Origin: Streptomyces caeruleatus
Lineage (GTDB): Bacteria > Actinomycetota > Actinomycetes > Streptomycetales > Streptomycetaceae
Direction: 5' to 3'
Assembly (NCBI RefSeq): GCF_001514235.1
Contig: NZ_KQ948931.1
Coordinates: 434,301-481,778 of the forward strand
DNA: 47,478 bases
Positions 8,275 through 16,733 of this stretch are shown here, one piece after another. Within the stretch, counting starts at the first letter, position 1. Each line of letters begins with the position of its first letter. The notes beneath the pieces were generated by a model. The model saw only the letters and a program-made list of their open reading frames with translations. It had not been told where the DNA came from and made no database searches. The position numbers and the translations under genes are program-made.

Positions 8275-8988
8275 ATGCCCGTGGCTGTTCCGATCGGGGC
8301 CGCACAGTGGCCCGCGCGCAGTCTGCTGGGGATGCTGCCGCTCCCGGCGCGGCTCGAACTGCTCCGCCGGGGCACGGAGGTCCGGTTCGACGCCGGTGAC
8401 GTACTGCTGCGAGAGGGCTGGGACGACCGGCACGTACTGCTGCTGCTGTCCGGGTTCGTCAAGGTCACGGCGACCGTGGAGAACGGCGAGACCTCGCTTC
8501 TCGCGGTCCGGGCCGGCGGCGACACCGTGGGCGAGATGGCGGCCATGGACGGGGCACCGCGCTCCGCGACGGTCACCGCCTGCGGCCCGCTGACCGCCCG
8601 GCGGATCTCGGCCGAGACACTGCGCGAACTGCTGCTGAGCCGGCCCGAGATCTCCCTGGCGCTCACCGGGATCGTCGCCAACCGGCTGCGCTGGGCGAAC
8701 CGGCGGCGGCTGGACTTCCGTGGCTATCCGGCGAAGGCGCGGCTGGCCCGGCTGCTGGTCGAACTCGCCGACTGCTACGGGACCGAGCGGGCCGACGGAG
8801 TGGAGATCGGCTGCTCGCTGACGCAGCCGGAGCTGGCCACGATGGTCGGCGCCGCCGAGACGACCATCCACAAGGTGCTGAGCGACCTCCGCAAGGACCG
8901 CGTGCTGAAGACCGGCTACCGCACCACCACGATCCTGAACCTGCCCCGCCTCACCGGCCTCGCGGACCTGACGCCTCCGCTCCCCTAG
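8275..8988 (+). CDS. Crp/Fnr-family regulator with intact cyclic-nucleotide cassette
   Basis: A 237-residue transcription factor. Residues about 20-135 are a cNMP-binding beta-roll (FDAGDVLLREGWDDRHVLLLLSG). Its phosphate-binding cassette reads VGEMAAMDGAPRSATVTA, keeping the Gly-Glu and Arg-Ser pairs that hold the cyclic phosphate and ribose in true Crp proteins. A dimerisation helix follows, then a Crp winged HTH at about 180-225 (LTQPELATMVGAAETTIHKVLSDL). It has ATG 8275 behind GGGAGACAGGGGG. It converges on the Pycsar-type effector gene with an 11-nt gap and is next to a cyclase-like gene, so a cyclic nucleotide made locally is a plausible ligand. That link is inference; similar regulators are common in Streptomyces. 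Confidence 0.93.
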   Translation: MPVAVPIGAAQWPARSLLGMLPLPARLELLRRGTEVRFDAGDVLLREGWDDRHVLLLLSGFVKVTATVENGETSLLAVRAGGDTVGEMAAMDGAPRSATVTACGPLTARRISAETLRELLLSRPEISLALTGIVANRLRWANRRRLDFRGYPAKARLARLLVELADCYGTERADGVEIGCSLTQPELATMVGAAETTIHKVLSDLRKDRVLKTGYRTTTILNLPRLTGLADLTPPLP

Positions 8989-8999
8989 AGGGTGCCAGG

Positions 9000-9530
9000 T
9001 CAGCTCAGCACCGGCAGCAGGGCCACGCTCAGCCCCGCGCTCACCCCCATGACGGCCGTGCACACCACGGTTCCCGTCAGCCAGCGGTACTTGCGTACGG
9101 CGACACGGGCGAGGAATCGCAGCGTGTGCGACAGCTCCAGGCGGTCCGCGGCCTCGTCGGCGGCCGGTGTGCCGGTGGGCGGAGTGCCGGCGAGGTCGGG
9201 ACCCGAGGCCAGCTGGACGAAGCTGTACCGGTTGCTGTCGGCCGAGCCCCGCAGCAACCGGGGACGCACGGCCGCCGCCAGGGTCACCGCGCCCGCGACG
9301 AGCCCGCAGACGAACAGGGCCAGCAGCGTCCCCGCGTACACCCCGGCCGCGCCGCCCTGCCCGCAGACGGCCACGGACTGCCGGATCCACGTCCCCGAGG
9401 TGCCGACCAGCGCCGCCTGCACCGCCGCCAGGATCCCGGCCTTGGCGTCCGCGTGCTGGTGGGTCGTCTGGAGCGCGGTCAGCATGTACTGCGCGGGGCG
9501 GCCGGCCGCCGCCTGTCCGGTCGGTGCCAT
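9000..9530 (-). CDS. Pycsar-type transmembrane effector (DUF5706/PycTM-like)
   Basis: A 176-residue membrane protein. The start of the domain, HQHADAKAGILAAVQAALVG, matches the DAKAxILLAxxGALL signature of DUF5706, now known as the Pycsar system transmembrane effector. Hydrophobic helices run at about 30-50, 62-90 (VYAGTLLALFVCGLVAGAVTLAAA) and 150-174 at the C-terminus. A cytoplasmic loop lies at 93-145. In characterised Pycsar systems such a protein binds cCMP or cUMP and disrupts the inner membrane of infected cells. ATG 9530 is chosen because AAGGAGAC is directly upstream; a longer ORF adds non-conserved sequence. It is divergent from the cyclase-like gene across a 312-bp region. Family assignment is by motif; ligand is unknown. 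Confidence 0.85.
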   Translation of the reverse strand: MAPTGQAAAGRPAQYMLTALQTTHQHADAKAGILAAVQAALVGTSGTWIRQSVAVCGQGGAAGVYAGTLLALFVCGLVAGAVTLAAAVRPRLLRGSADSNRYSFVQLASGPDLAGTPPTGTPAADEAADRLELSHTLRFLARVAVRKYRWLTGTVVCTAVMGVSAGLSVALLPVLS

Positions 9531-9842
9531 GAAGTCTCCTTCGGTCGACGTGCACGAGGTCCGTCCAGTAGGCGGGCGAAGACCGCGACCGGACCAGTCA
9601 CTTCTGCGGGTTCTCCGGACTTCGACAGCGGTCGCTCTTCCCAGGCGGACCAGCAACCCGTACTTCCACGGGGTTCACACGGGACGACAGGTGTACGAAT
9701 GCTGTCACCGGCGCTCGCCTTCGGGGGAGCGGGCGGGCGCCGGGCCCCTCCGGACGGAGTCTGTGCGGTAACTCCGTTGATTTGAAGGGGATTTGAGAGA
9801 CACGCCCATCTCCCCAGTGAAGTTCGTGTACCGAGAGGTGTC
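9531..9842. promoter_or_regulatory. Divergent intergenic region between effector and cyclase genes
   Basis: No gene is seen in these 312 bp, which must carry the promoters for both directions. A small inverted repeat, ACGGAGT (9754-9760) and ACTCCGT (9771-9777) with a 10-nt spacer, lies about 65 bp before the cyclase start and may be an operator. No clear Crp-type palindrome (TGTGA-N6-TCACA) was found. Confidence 0.5.
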
Positions 9843-10652
9843 ATGGTGGGGAACGGTGTGGACGAGCCGGACGCCGTAACGGCGTTCGGGCGCAGGCCGC
9901 TGCTGGCGGTCGACGCCAAAGGGTACGGCGGGGTCGACGCGGAGACACAGCGTCAGTTCCAGCAGGCGATCGTGGGGCTGCTGGACTCGGCGGCCGCGAA
10001 GGCCGGGCTGGACCGTGCGGCATGGGAGACACAGGAGGGCGGGGACTCGCTGTTCGCCGTCCTGCCCGCGGACACCTCGGAGCCCGCCCTGGTCGACGAC
10101 TTCATGCGCGCCCTGGACGCGGGCCTGCGCGCCTTCAACTTCAACCTCGGCGAGGGGCGGCGGCCCTGGCTCAGGCTGCGCGCCGTCGTCCACTTCGGCG
10201 CGGTCGCGCTGGGCGCCAACGGGTTCGTCGGACGGGCCCCGGTCGAGACCGGCCGCATCCTCGACTGCGCGCCCCTGCGCGCCGCCCTGGACACGGCGCC
10301 GTACGCCTGCCTGGCCGTCGCGCTGTCGTCGACCGTCTTCCACGAGGTCGTCGAGGAGGGGTACACCACCATCCCGCCGGAGGAATTCCGGCGCGTCGAC
10401 GTCGAGAAGAAGGAACACCGGGGCGAGGCCTGGATCTGGCTCCCCGGCGGAGACATACGCCAACTGGACCTGGACCCGCCCCCGAAGAAGCCCGCACCGG
10501 GCCACGCCCCGGGCCCCGGCCCCTACGTCGGCAGCCTGCACAGCGGGGACGGCAGCGCGATCGTCGTGGGCAACGGGGGGAACGCGAGTGTCACCAACGG
10601 GACCGGTGGTGCGCCTTCGCCGGGTCCCGAGAGCGCGGGTGAGCAGCGGTGA
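9843..10652 (+). CDS. Class III nucleotide cyclase-like protein with C-terminal amyloid-like motif
   Basis: A 269-residue protein. Residues 15-205 have the class III cyclase pattern: PLLAVDAKGYGG with the first metal-binding Asp (Asp24), EGGDSLFAVLP with the second (Asp68), then LRAVVHFGAVALGANGFVGRA. The Arg/Asn transition-state motif of adenylyl cyclases is not clear: ETGRIL around Arg138 replaces the usual N-x-x-x-R. It may therefore make an unusual cyclic nucleotide or be weakly active. A Pro/Gly-rich linker (205-230) leads to the Gly-rich motif at 234-252, which is repeated at the N-terminus of the next protein. The stop overlaps the STAND gene start (GTGA), so the two are translationally coupled. 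AGAGGTG precedes ATG 9843. Confidence 0.8.
   Translation: MVGNGVDEPDAVTAFGRRPLLAVDAKGYGGVDAETQRQFQQAIVGLLDSAAAKAGLDRAAWETQEGGDSLFAVLPADTSEPALVDDFMRALDAGLRAFNFNLGEGRRPWLRLRAVVHFGAVALGANGFVGRAPVETGRILDCAPLRAALDTAPYACLAVALSSTVFHEVVEEGYTTIPPEEFRRVDVEKKEHRGEAWIWLPGGDIRQLDLDPPPKKPAPGHAPGPGPYVGSLHSGDGSAIVVGNGGNASVTNGTGGAPSPGPESAGEQR
10542..10598 (+). other. Amyloid-like Gly-rich motif, copy 1 (end of cyclase-like protein)
   Basis: Encodes SGDGSAIVVGNGGNASVTN (residues 234-252 of the cyclase-like protein). The core xIVVGxGGxA recalls the RHIM core (V/I-Q-V/I-G-x-x-N) and bacterial amyloid signalling sequences. It follows a flexible Pro/Gly linker at the C-terminus, the position these motifs take in effector proteins. 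Confidence 0.7.
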
Positions 10653-13600
10653 CCGAGAACCCCGGCCCGAGTGTCAACTATCTGCGCAGCGGTGAGGGCA
10701 GCGCGATCGTCGTCGGGGACGGCGGTACCGCGACGGCGATCAACGTCTACGGCACCCGCGTACCCGCGATCGAGCCCCTCCCCGCCCCGTCCGCTCCCCG
10801 CTCCGCCTGGCTGATGACGCAGCCCAGCCGTCTGCTCGACGCGCGCAGCCACGTCGTGCCGTTCGTCGGCCGGGAAGCCGAACTGGAGCGGTTGCGGCGG
10901 TGGCGGGACGATCCGGGGACGCGGCTGTCGGTCCTGCTGGTGCACGCCCCCGGCGGGCAGGGCAAGACCCGGCTGGCGACGGAGTTCGCCGAGCAGTCCA
11001 GAAGCACGGAACTGCCCGTCGGCGAGCGGTGGTTGGTCCGCCAGGCGGGGTTCCGCGGCGTGGTCGGCGCAGCCGCGCCGGACGGTCCGTCCGCCCCGGA
11101 CGAGGCCGGAGCCGGGGCCGGGGTGCTCCTCGTCGTCGACTACGCCGACCGGTGGGCGCACAGCGAACTGGCACGTCTGCTGTCCGATCCCGTGCTCAAC
11201 CAGGACCGGCCCACCCGGGTCCTGCTGGTGGGCCGTACCGTTCGCTGGTTCGCCGCGCTCCGCGGTGAGCTCGGCGAACGCCGGGCCGACTCCGACGACC
11301 TGCTCCTGCCTTCACTGGCCGCGGACCGCGCGCGGATGTTCGCCGCCGCCCGGGACCGTTACGGCGCCGCCGACCTGTACGGACTGTCCGACACCGCGGA
11401 CATCGAGCCGCCGGGTTCCCTGGATCACCGGGACTTCGGCCTGACGCTGAACCTGCACATGGCGGCCCTGGTCGCCGTGGACGCGCACGCCGACGGCAAG
11501 AAGCCGTCGCTCACCGAGCCGCACGAACTGTCGGCGTACCTGCTGGACCGCGAACGCCTGGCCTGGCAGCGGCTCTACGACGCCGGTAAGCAGGGGCAGA
11601 CCTACCGGACCGACCCCGACGTCATGGCCCAGACCGTGTTCACCTCCGTCCTCACCGGAGCGGTCGGTCACTTCACCGGCAAGCGCGCCCTGCAGACCCT
11701 GGACCTGCCCGAACACTCCGGGTACCTGCTGAAGGACCACCGGTTCTGCTACCCGCCCGCCGACCGCTCCCTGGTCCTGGAGCCCCTGTACCCCGACCGG
11801 CTCGCGGAGGACTTCCTCGGGCTGCTCACCCCCGGGCACGACATCACGTCCTACGAGCCCGATCCCTGGGCCAGCGACGTCCCCGGCGCCCTCACCGCCG
11901 AGGAGGACCTGCGGACCGTCATCGCCCCGCGCGCGGTGACCTTCCTCGCGTCGGCCGCCGGCCGCTGGGCCCATGTCCGCGAGAACGTCCTGTTCCCGCT
12001 GTTGCTCGACGATCCCGACCTCGCGATCACCGCCGGCAGCCCGGCCCTGACCACCCTGGCCGGGCTTGCCGACATCAAGGCGCAGGGCTTCCAGGGCTCC
12101 CCGGACGCCGCCGCCACCGACCCCGAGGTGCTGGCCGTACTGGAGGCCGTCGAGTCCCGCTTCCCCGCAGGCAGCGACGTCAACCTGGACATCGGCATCC
12201 TCGCGGTCATGGAGGTCCTGATCGCCCACCGCCTGGCCGTCGCCACGGACCTGGGCGAACGGGCCGGGCTGTACAGCACCCTGGCGTGGCGCCGCACCAA
12301 CGCTGGACGCCGGGAGGAGGCGGTCGGTCCGGCCGGGAAGGCGGTCGCGCTGTACCGGGAACTCATCGAGGCCGACCCCGGGAACCTCGGCCATCTGGGT
12401 CGCCTGGCCACCGCGTTGGCCGACCACGGGGACCGGCTGTCCGACGTCGACCGTCCGGAAGAGGCGTTGTTCCTGACCGAGGAGGCCGTGGCGATCAGTC
12501 GCCGGCTGACCGCGGCCGACCCCATCGCGCACCGGCACACCCTGCGCAAGGCACTGACCAGCCTGGGCAACCGGCTGCAGGGTCACGGCCGCCCGGAGGA
12601 GGCGCTGGCTGCCACCCGGGAGGCCACCGACCTGCACCGGCAGACGGCCGCCGAGGACCCGGCCGGCCACCGGAGCGCTCTCGCGGGGGCGTTGGGCAAC
12701 CTCAGCTTGCGGCTGACGGACGCGGGCCGCCGGGAGGAGGCCCTGGAGGCCGCACGCGAGACCGCCGACCTGCACCGTCAACTGGCCGTCGTCCACCCCG
12801 GCGCCGAGCGGCCCCATCTGGCGGCGGCGCTGAACAACCTCGGTCGCTCGCTGCTCGAACTGGACCGCACGGACGAGGGGCTGGACGCCGTACGGGAGGC
12901 CACCGGCCTGTTCCGGGAGCTGGCCGAGGCGAACCCGACCGCCTATCGGCCCGACCTGTCCAAAGTGCTGCTCAACCTCGGCGAGTTCCTCGTGCGAGTG
13001 GGCCGTGCGAACGAGGCGCTCGCGCCGATCCAGGAAGCGGTGGACATCCAACGGCAGCTGGCTGAGGACGGCTTCAACTCGCCCCTCGCTCTCGCCAACG
13101 CGCTGAACAGCCTCGGCAGGCGGCTGTGGGACCTCGACCGTGAGGAAGAGGCCGTGGCCTTCACCCAGGAGGCCGCCGACCTGTACCGGCAGGTGGCCGT
13201 GGCCCACCCCGCGCTCGACCTCCCCGCGTACGCGGAGGTCATGCACCGGCTGTCGCTGCCCCGCAAGGAACGCCGGGAGAAGGCGCTGGCCGCCGTCGAG
13301 AAGGCCGCGGACCTGCGGCGGCGACTGGACGCCGCCGCTCCCGGCACCGACCTCACGGAGCTCACGAAGTCGCTGGCCGAGCTCGGCGAAGTCCTGGCCG
13401 GGCTGGGGCGTTTCGGGGAGGCCGTCACCGCCGTGGAGCGGGCCGCCGACGCGCGTCTCGACAGCGGCGACGAGAAGGGCGCGGCGGATCTCTTCCTGAA
13501 CTTCGCCGGCACGGTGGTGAACCTGCGGCGGTTCGAGGATGCGGCCACCGCGAGCGAGCGGGCCGTCGGGCTCTACCGCCGGGCCGGCGACCGCGCACTG

Positions 13601-15949
13601 GAGGCCGCCGCGCTGACCAACCTCAGCAACGCCCTCTCCCGGCTGGAGCGGGCGGTCGACGCCGCCGACGCGGCCGGACGGGCCGCGGCCATCTACCGGG
13701 AGACCGGCGAGCGGCACCTGGAGACCGCCGCGCTGACCAACCAGAGCAACGCCCTGACGGCGGCCGAGCGCTACGAGGAGACCGTCACCGTCAGCCGACG
13801 CGCCCTGGACGTCTTCGAGGAGCACGAAGCGGGTGGCTCGCAGGGGCCGCCGCTGCACAACCTGGGCCATGCCCTGCTGCGGCTGGGCCGGTTCGAGGAG
13901 TCCCTCGACCCCACCCGGCGGGCCGCCGCCGTCTACCGGGAGAAGGGCAACCGCAGCAGCGAGGCCGACTCCCTGACCAACCTGGGCGACGCCCTGTACG
14001 AGCTGAAACGGTACGAGGACGCTGTTCCCGTCTACGAACGGTCAGCCGCCCTGCGCCTGGAGATCGGCGACCCCGCCGGGGAGGGCAGAGCACTCGGCAG
14101 ACTCGGTGTCGTGCTGGTCGAGGTGGGGCGGTTCGAGGAGGCCGTCACCGCCTGTCAGAAGGCGGCCGTCCTCCTCGGCGGGACCGGCAACCGAGACGGC
14201 GAGGCCCGGGCGCTGGCCAATCTGGGCGGCGCCTGTGTCCGGGCGGCCCGGTTCGCGGAGGCCGCCACGGCGTGCGGCAAGGCCGCGTCCGTGTTCCGGG
14301 AGGCCGGCAACCACAGCGGTGAGGCCGATGCCCTGTCCAACCGCGGCGAGGCCCTGACGAAGGCGGAACGGTACGAGGAGGCCGTCGCCGTCTGTGAGCA
14401 GGCCCTGGCCCTGTACCGCGAGACGGGCAACCGTCCCCGGGATCGCGCGCTGCTGCACGCACTGGGCACCAACTTCCTCTCGATGGACCGATACGACGAG
14501 GCCGTCAGCGCCTACGAACGGGAACTGGTGATCTGCCGGGAGACCGGCCGCGACCGTGAGGGCAACGTGCTCCTCAGCATCGGCCTCTGCCTGGTGTATC
14601 TGGAGCGGTACGAGCGGGCCGTCGCCGTCAGTGAGGAGGCCGCGGCCATCTGCCGTGCGTCGGGCGACCGGGGTGGCGAGGGCGCGGCGTGGGAGTGCCT
14701 CGGGACCGCGCTGGTCAAGTCGGATCGAACCCAGGAGGCCATCGCCGCCCGCACCCGGGCCGTCGCGGCGTTCCGCGCCGCCGGCGAACCGAAATCCGAG
14801 GCCACCTCGACGGGCGAACTCGGCAACGACTTGGGCCGGTTGGGCCGGTATGCCGAGTCCGTCGCCGCCAGTCGGCGGGCCGCCGAGCTCTTCCGGGAAC
14901 TCGGCGACGGCGCCAAGGAGGCCAAGGCCCTGGACAACGTCGCCCTCGGCCTGGAGAGCAGCGGCCGGCATGAGGAGGCCGTCGCCGCCGGCACCCGGGC
15001 AGTGGCGCTCTTCCGCGAACGTGGCGACGGGCACGGCGAGGCCGACGCGCTCCGGAACCTGAGCCTCGCCCTCGCGTCGTTGGCACGGCGCAAGGAGGCC
15101 ATCACGGCCGCGCGGCGGTCCATCATCTGCTACCAGGAGTCGGGCGACCAGCGCGGCGAGTCCCTGTCGCTGTACAACCTCGGGGAGTTCCTCCTGGACG
15201 AGGAGCGGTACGAGGACGCCATCCCCGCTTACGTGCGCACCGCCGACATCATGCGCCGGCTGGGCTTCCCCAGCCTCCAGGCCTCCGCGTTCCTCAACCT
15301 CGCCCGCGCCCTGAAGGGACTGGGTCGGCTCAAGGAGACCATCGCCGTCCTGCGCCAGGCCGCCGACATCTACGCGGAGATCCGCGAGGGGGACGGCGAG
15401 GGCAAGGCCCGCCTCCACCTCGGCCACCACCTCATGGAGGCGCGGCGCTACGAGGAGGCCGCCGACGCCTATCTGCGGTCCGCCACCGCGTACGGCACGA
15501 TTGGCGCCCAGGGCCACCAGGGCACGGCCCTGCTCGCCCTCAGCAAGGCCCTCTGGAAGGAGGGCCGGTACGAGGAGGCCGTCACCTTCGGCGTGCGCGG
15601 CGCCGACCTGTACGAATCGGTGCAGGGCCCCGCCGCCGCGGTCTATGCGCTGTTCGAACTCGCCAACGAGTTCGCCCCGTACGGACGCCCGCAGGAACTC
15701 ATCCCCCTGATGCGCCGGTGCCGCGAGGCCTGCCGGGACAGCGGCGACGGCCTCCGCGAGAGCTGGGCCCTCGTCCTGCTCGGCGGCGCCCTGGTCGACT
15801 CGATGCGCTACACGGAAGCCGTCCCCGCCAACCAACAGGCCGTGACCGCCTGCCGGACCCTCGGCAACGCCCAGGGGCTGCGCCACGCCCAGAGCCAACT
15901 GGAGAAGGCCGAACGGGGGTTGCGCTGGGGCGACCACCGGCAGTACTGA
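10649..15949 (+). CDS. NLR-like STAND NTPase with long TPR array
   Basis: A 1766-residue signal-transduction NTPase. Residues 14-32 are the Gly-rich motif shared with the cyclase-like protein. The NTPase module follows PFVGREAELERLRRW: Walker A GGQGKT (102-107), Walker B LLVVDYAD (160-167) and a sensor segment VLLVGRTVRWF (191-201), with helical domains to about 520. The remainder is TPR: roughly eight units of about 47 residues (540-910), then roughly twenty units of about 40 residues to 1750, each with the A-x-x-x-x-x-A/L-Y-R-E-x-G-D/N signature. In NLR-like proteins such an array senses a ligand and the NTPase oligomerises. It has GTG 10649, overlapping the cyclase stop. There is no signal peptide or membrane segment. 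The ligand is unknown; phage detection is inferred from context. Confidence 0.92.
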   Translation: MTENPGPSVNYLRSGEGSAIVVGDGGTATAINVYGTRVPAIEPLPAPSAPRSAWLMTQPSRLLDARSHVVPFVGREAELERLRRWRDDPGTRLSVLLVHAPGGQGKTRLATEFAEQSRSTELPVGERWLVRQAGFRGVVGAAAPDGPSAPDEAGAGAGVLLVVDYADRWAHSELARLLSDPVLNQDRPTRVLLVGRTVRWFAALRGELGERRADSDDLLLPSLAADRARMFAAARDRYGAADLYGLSDTADIEPPGSLDHRDFGLTLNLHMAALVAVDAHADGKKPSLTEPHELSAYLLDRERLAWQRLYDAGKQGQTYRTDPDVMAQTVFTSVLTGAVGHFTGKRALQTLDLPEHSGYLLKDHRFCYPPADRSLVLEPLYPDRLAEDFLGLLTPGHDITSYEPDPWASDVPGALTAEEDLRTVIAPRAVTFLASAAGRWAHVRENVLFPLLLDDPDLAITAGSPALTTLAGLADIKAQGFQGSPDAAATDPEVLAVLEAVESRFPAGSDVNLDIGILAVMEVLIAHRLAVATDLGERAGLYSTLAWRRTNAGRREEAVGPAGKAVALYRELIEADPGNLGHLGRLATALADHGDRLSDVDRPEEALFLTEEAVAISRRLTAADPIAHRHTLRKALTSLGNRLQGHGRPEEALAATREATDLHRQTAAEDPAGHRSALAGALGNLSLRLTDAGRREEALEAARETADLHRQLAVVHPGAERPHLAAALNNLGRSLLELDRTDEGLDAVREATGLFRELAEANPTAYRPDLSKVLLNLGEFLVRVGRANEALAPIQEAVDIQRQLAEDGFNSPLALANALNSLGRRLWDLDREEEAVAFTQEAADLYRQVAVAHPALDLPAYAEVMHRLSLPRKERREKALAAVEKAADLRRRLDAAAPGTDLTELTKSLAELGEVLAGLGRFGEAVTAVERAADARLDSGDEKGAADLFLNFAGTVVNLRRFEDAATASERAVGLYRRAGDRALEAAALTNLSNALSRLERAVDAADAAGRAAAIYRETGERHLETAALTNQSNALTAAERYEETVTVSRRALDVFEEHEAGGSQGPPLHNLGHALLRLGRFEESLDPTRRAAAVYREKGNRSSEADSLTNLGDALYELKRYEDAVPVYERSAALRLEIGDPAGEGRALGRLGVVLVEVGRFEEAVTACQKAAVLLGGTGNRDGEARALANLGGACVRAARFAEAATACGKAASVFREAGNHSGEADALSNRGEALTKAERYEEAVAVCEQALALYRETGNRPRDRALLHALGTNFLSMDRYDEAVSAYERELVICRETGRDREGNVLLSIGLCLVYLERYERAVAVSEEAAAICRASGDRGGEGAAWECLGTALVKSDRTQEAIAARTRAVAAFRAAGEPKSEATSTGELGNDLGRLGRYAESVAASRRAAELFRELGDGAKEAKALDNVALGLESSGRHEEAVAAGTRAVALFRERGDGHGEADALRNLSLALASLARRKEAITAARRSIICYQESGDQRGESLSLYNLGEFLLDEERYEDAIPAYVRTADIMRRLGFPSLQASAFLNLARALKGLGRLKETIAVLRQAADIYAEIREGDGEGKARLHLGHHLMEARRYEEAADAYLRSATAYGTIGAQGHQGTALLALSKALWKEGRYEEAVTFGVRGADLYESVQGPAAAVYALFELANEFAPYGRPQELIPLMRRCREACRDSGDGLRESWALVLLGGALVDSMRYTEAVPANQQAVTACRTLGNAQGLRHAQSQLEKAERGLRWGDHRQY
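10688..10744 (+). other. Amyloid-like Gly-rich motif, copy 2 (start of STAND protein)
   Basis: Encodes SGEGSAIVVGDGGTATAIN (residues 14-32). It matches copy 1 at 12 of 19 positions, including an unbroken GSAIVVG. The same string in an effector C-terminus and the adjacent NLR N-terminus is the arrangement expected for homotypic amyloid signalling. The DNA is also related, so recent duplication is possible. Confidence 0.7.
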
Positions 15950-15980
15950 CTCCGCCCGGCCCCGCCCCGCCCCCCCGGCC

Positions 15981-16733
15981 TCACACCACCCGTACGTGAC
16001 TGGTGAGCCGGCCCTCCTCATAGACGTGGAAGGTCAGCGCGGGCGGCGCCTCGTAGGTCTTCCACGAGGAGTCCGGGCCCTGTTCCCAGGGGAGCAGGGC
16101 CGTGGAGATGATGCCCGGGGCGCAGAGCAGGGGGCGGCCGGCGAAGGAGGTCGTGGCCGGGGTGTGGGCGTGGCCGCAGAGGACGGCGACGACCTGGGGG
16201 TGGCGGTCGAGGATCCTCGCCAGGGCGTCCGGTTCGCGCAGGGCGATGCGGTCGATGTACGGCAGGCCGAGCGTCGCGGGCGGGTGGTGCAGGGCGACGA
16301 AGGCGGGCCGGTCGGGGGCGGCGGCGAGGGTCCTGTCCAGCCAGTCGAGGGTCTCCGGTTCCAGTAGGCCCTCGGGGCGGCCGGGTATCGAGGAGTCGCA
16401 CATCAGGACGCGGACGCCGACGACGTCACGGGCCTCGTTGACCGGTGCCGTCGCCGTACCGCCGCCCCCGAGCAGCACTTCCCGGTACTCCGGGCGGGAG
16501 TCGTGGTTGCCCGGGCACAGCAGCACCTCGTGGCGCTCGTACAGCGGGGCGAGGACCTCGCGGGCCTGGCGGTACTCCGCGACCGTGCCCCGGTCCACGA
16601 TGTCCCCGGTGATCAGTACGGCGTCCACCGCGCCCGGCAGCGCGGTCAGCCGGGCCACGGCCCGGCGGGTGCGCTCGGCGCTGCGCGCGGTGCCGTCCAG
16701 GTGCAGGTCGCTGAGGTGGGCGAGGACGGTCAC
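15981..16733 (-). CDS. Calcineurin-like metallophosphoesterase (CpdA-type)
   Basis: A 250-residue cytoplasmic phosphoesterase with a full dinuclear-metal site: LSDLHLDG (DxH), ITGDIVDRG (GDxVD), CPGNHDSR (GNHD), ALHHPP and LCGHAHTP (GHxH). The order and length match class III cyclic-nucleotide phosphodiesterases of CpdA type, but many such enzymes act on other phosphoesters. GTG 16733 overlaps the transporter stop (GTGA) and gives a protein starting VTVLAHLSDLHL. It is the last gene of the long leftward cluster and converges on the STAND gene 31 nt away. Its substrate may be an intermediate of the cluster; action on the cyclase product is also possible. Confidence 0.9.
   Translation of the reverse strand: MTVLAHLSDLHLDGTARSAERTRRAVARLTALPGAVDAVLITGDIVDRGTVAEYRQAREVLAPLYERHEVLLCPGNHDSRPEYREVLLGGGGTATAPVNEARDVVGVRVLMCDSSIPGRPEGLLEPETLDWLDRTLAAAPDRPAFVALHHPPATLGLPYIDRIALREPDALARILDRHPQVVAVLCGHAHTPATTSFAGRPLLCAPGIISTALLPWEQGPDSSWKTYEAPPALTFHVYEEGRLTSHVRVV

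Noticed and set aside
11312..13870. Very long open frame (852 codons) on the minus strand
   Set aside because: It is antisense to the STAND/TPR gene, has no domain pattern, and its length reflects high-GC codon bias of the plus-strand gene.
14042..16021. 659-codon minus-strand frame
   Set aside because: Antisense to the TPR array; the repeated composition comes from the TPR codons read backwards.
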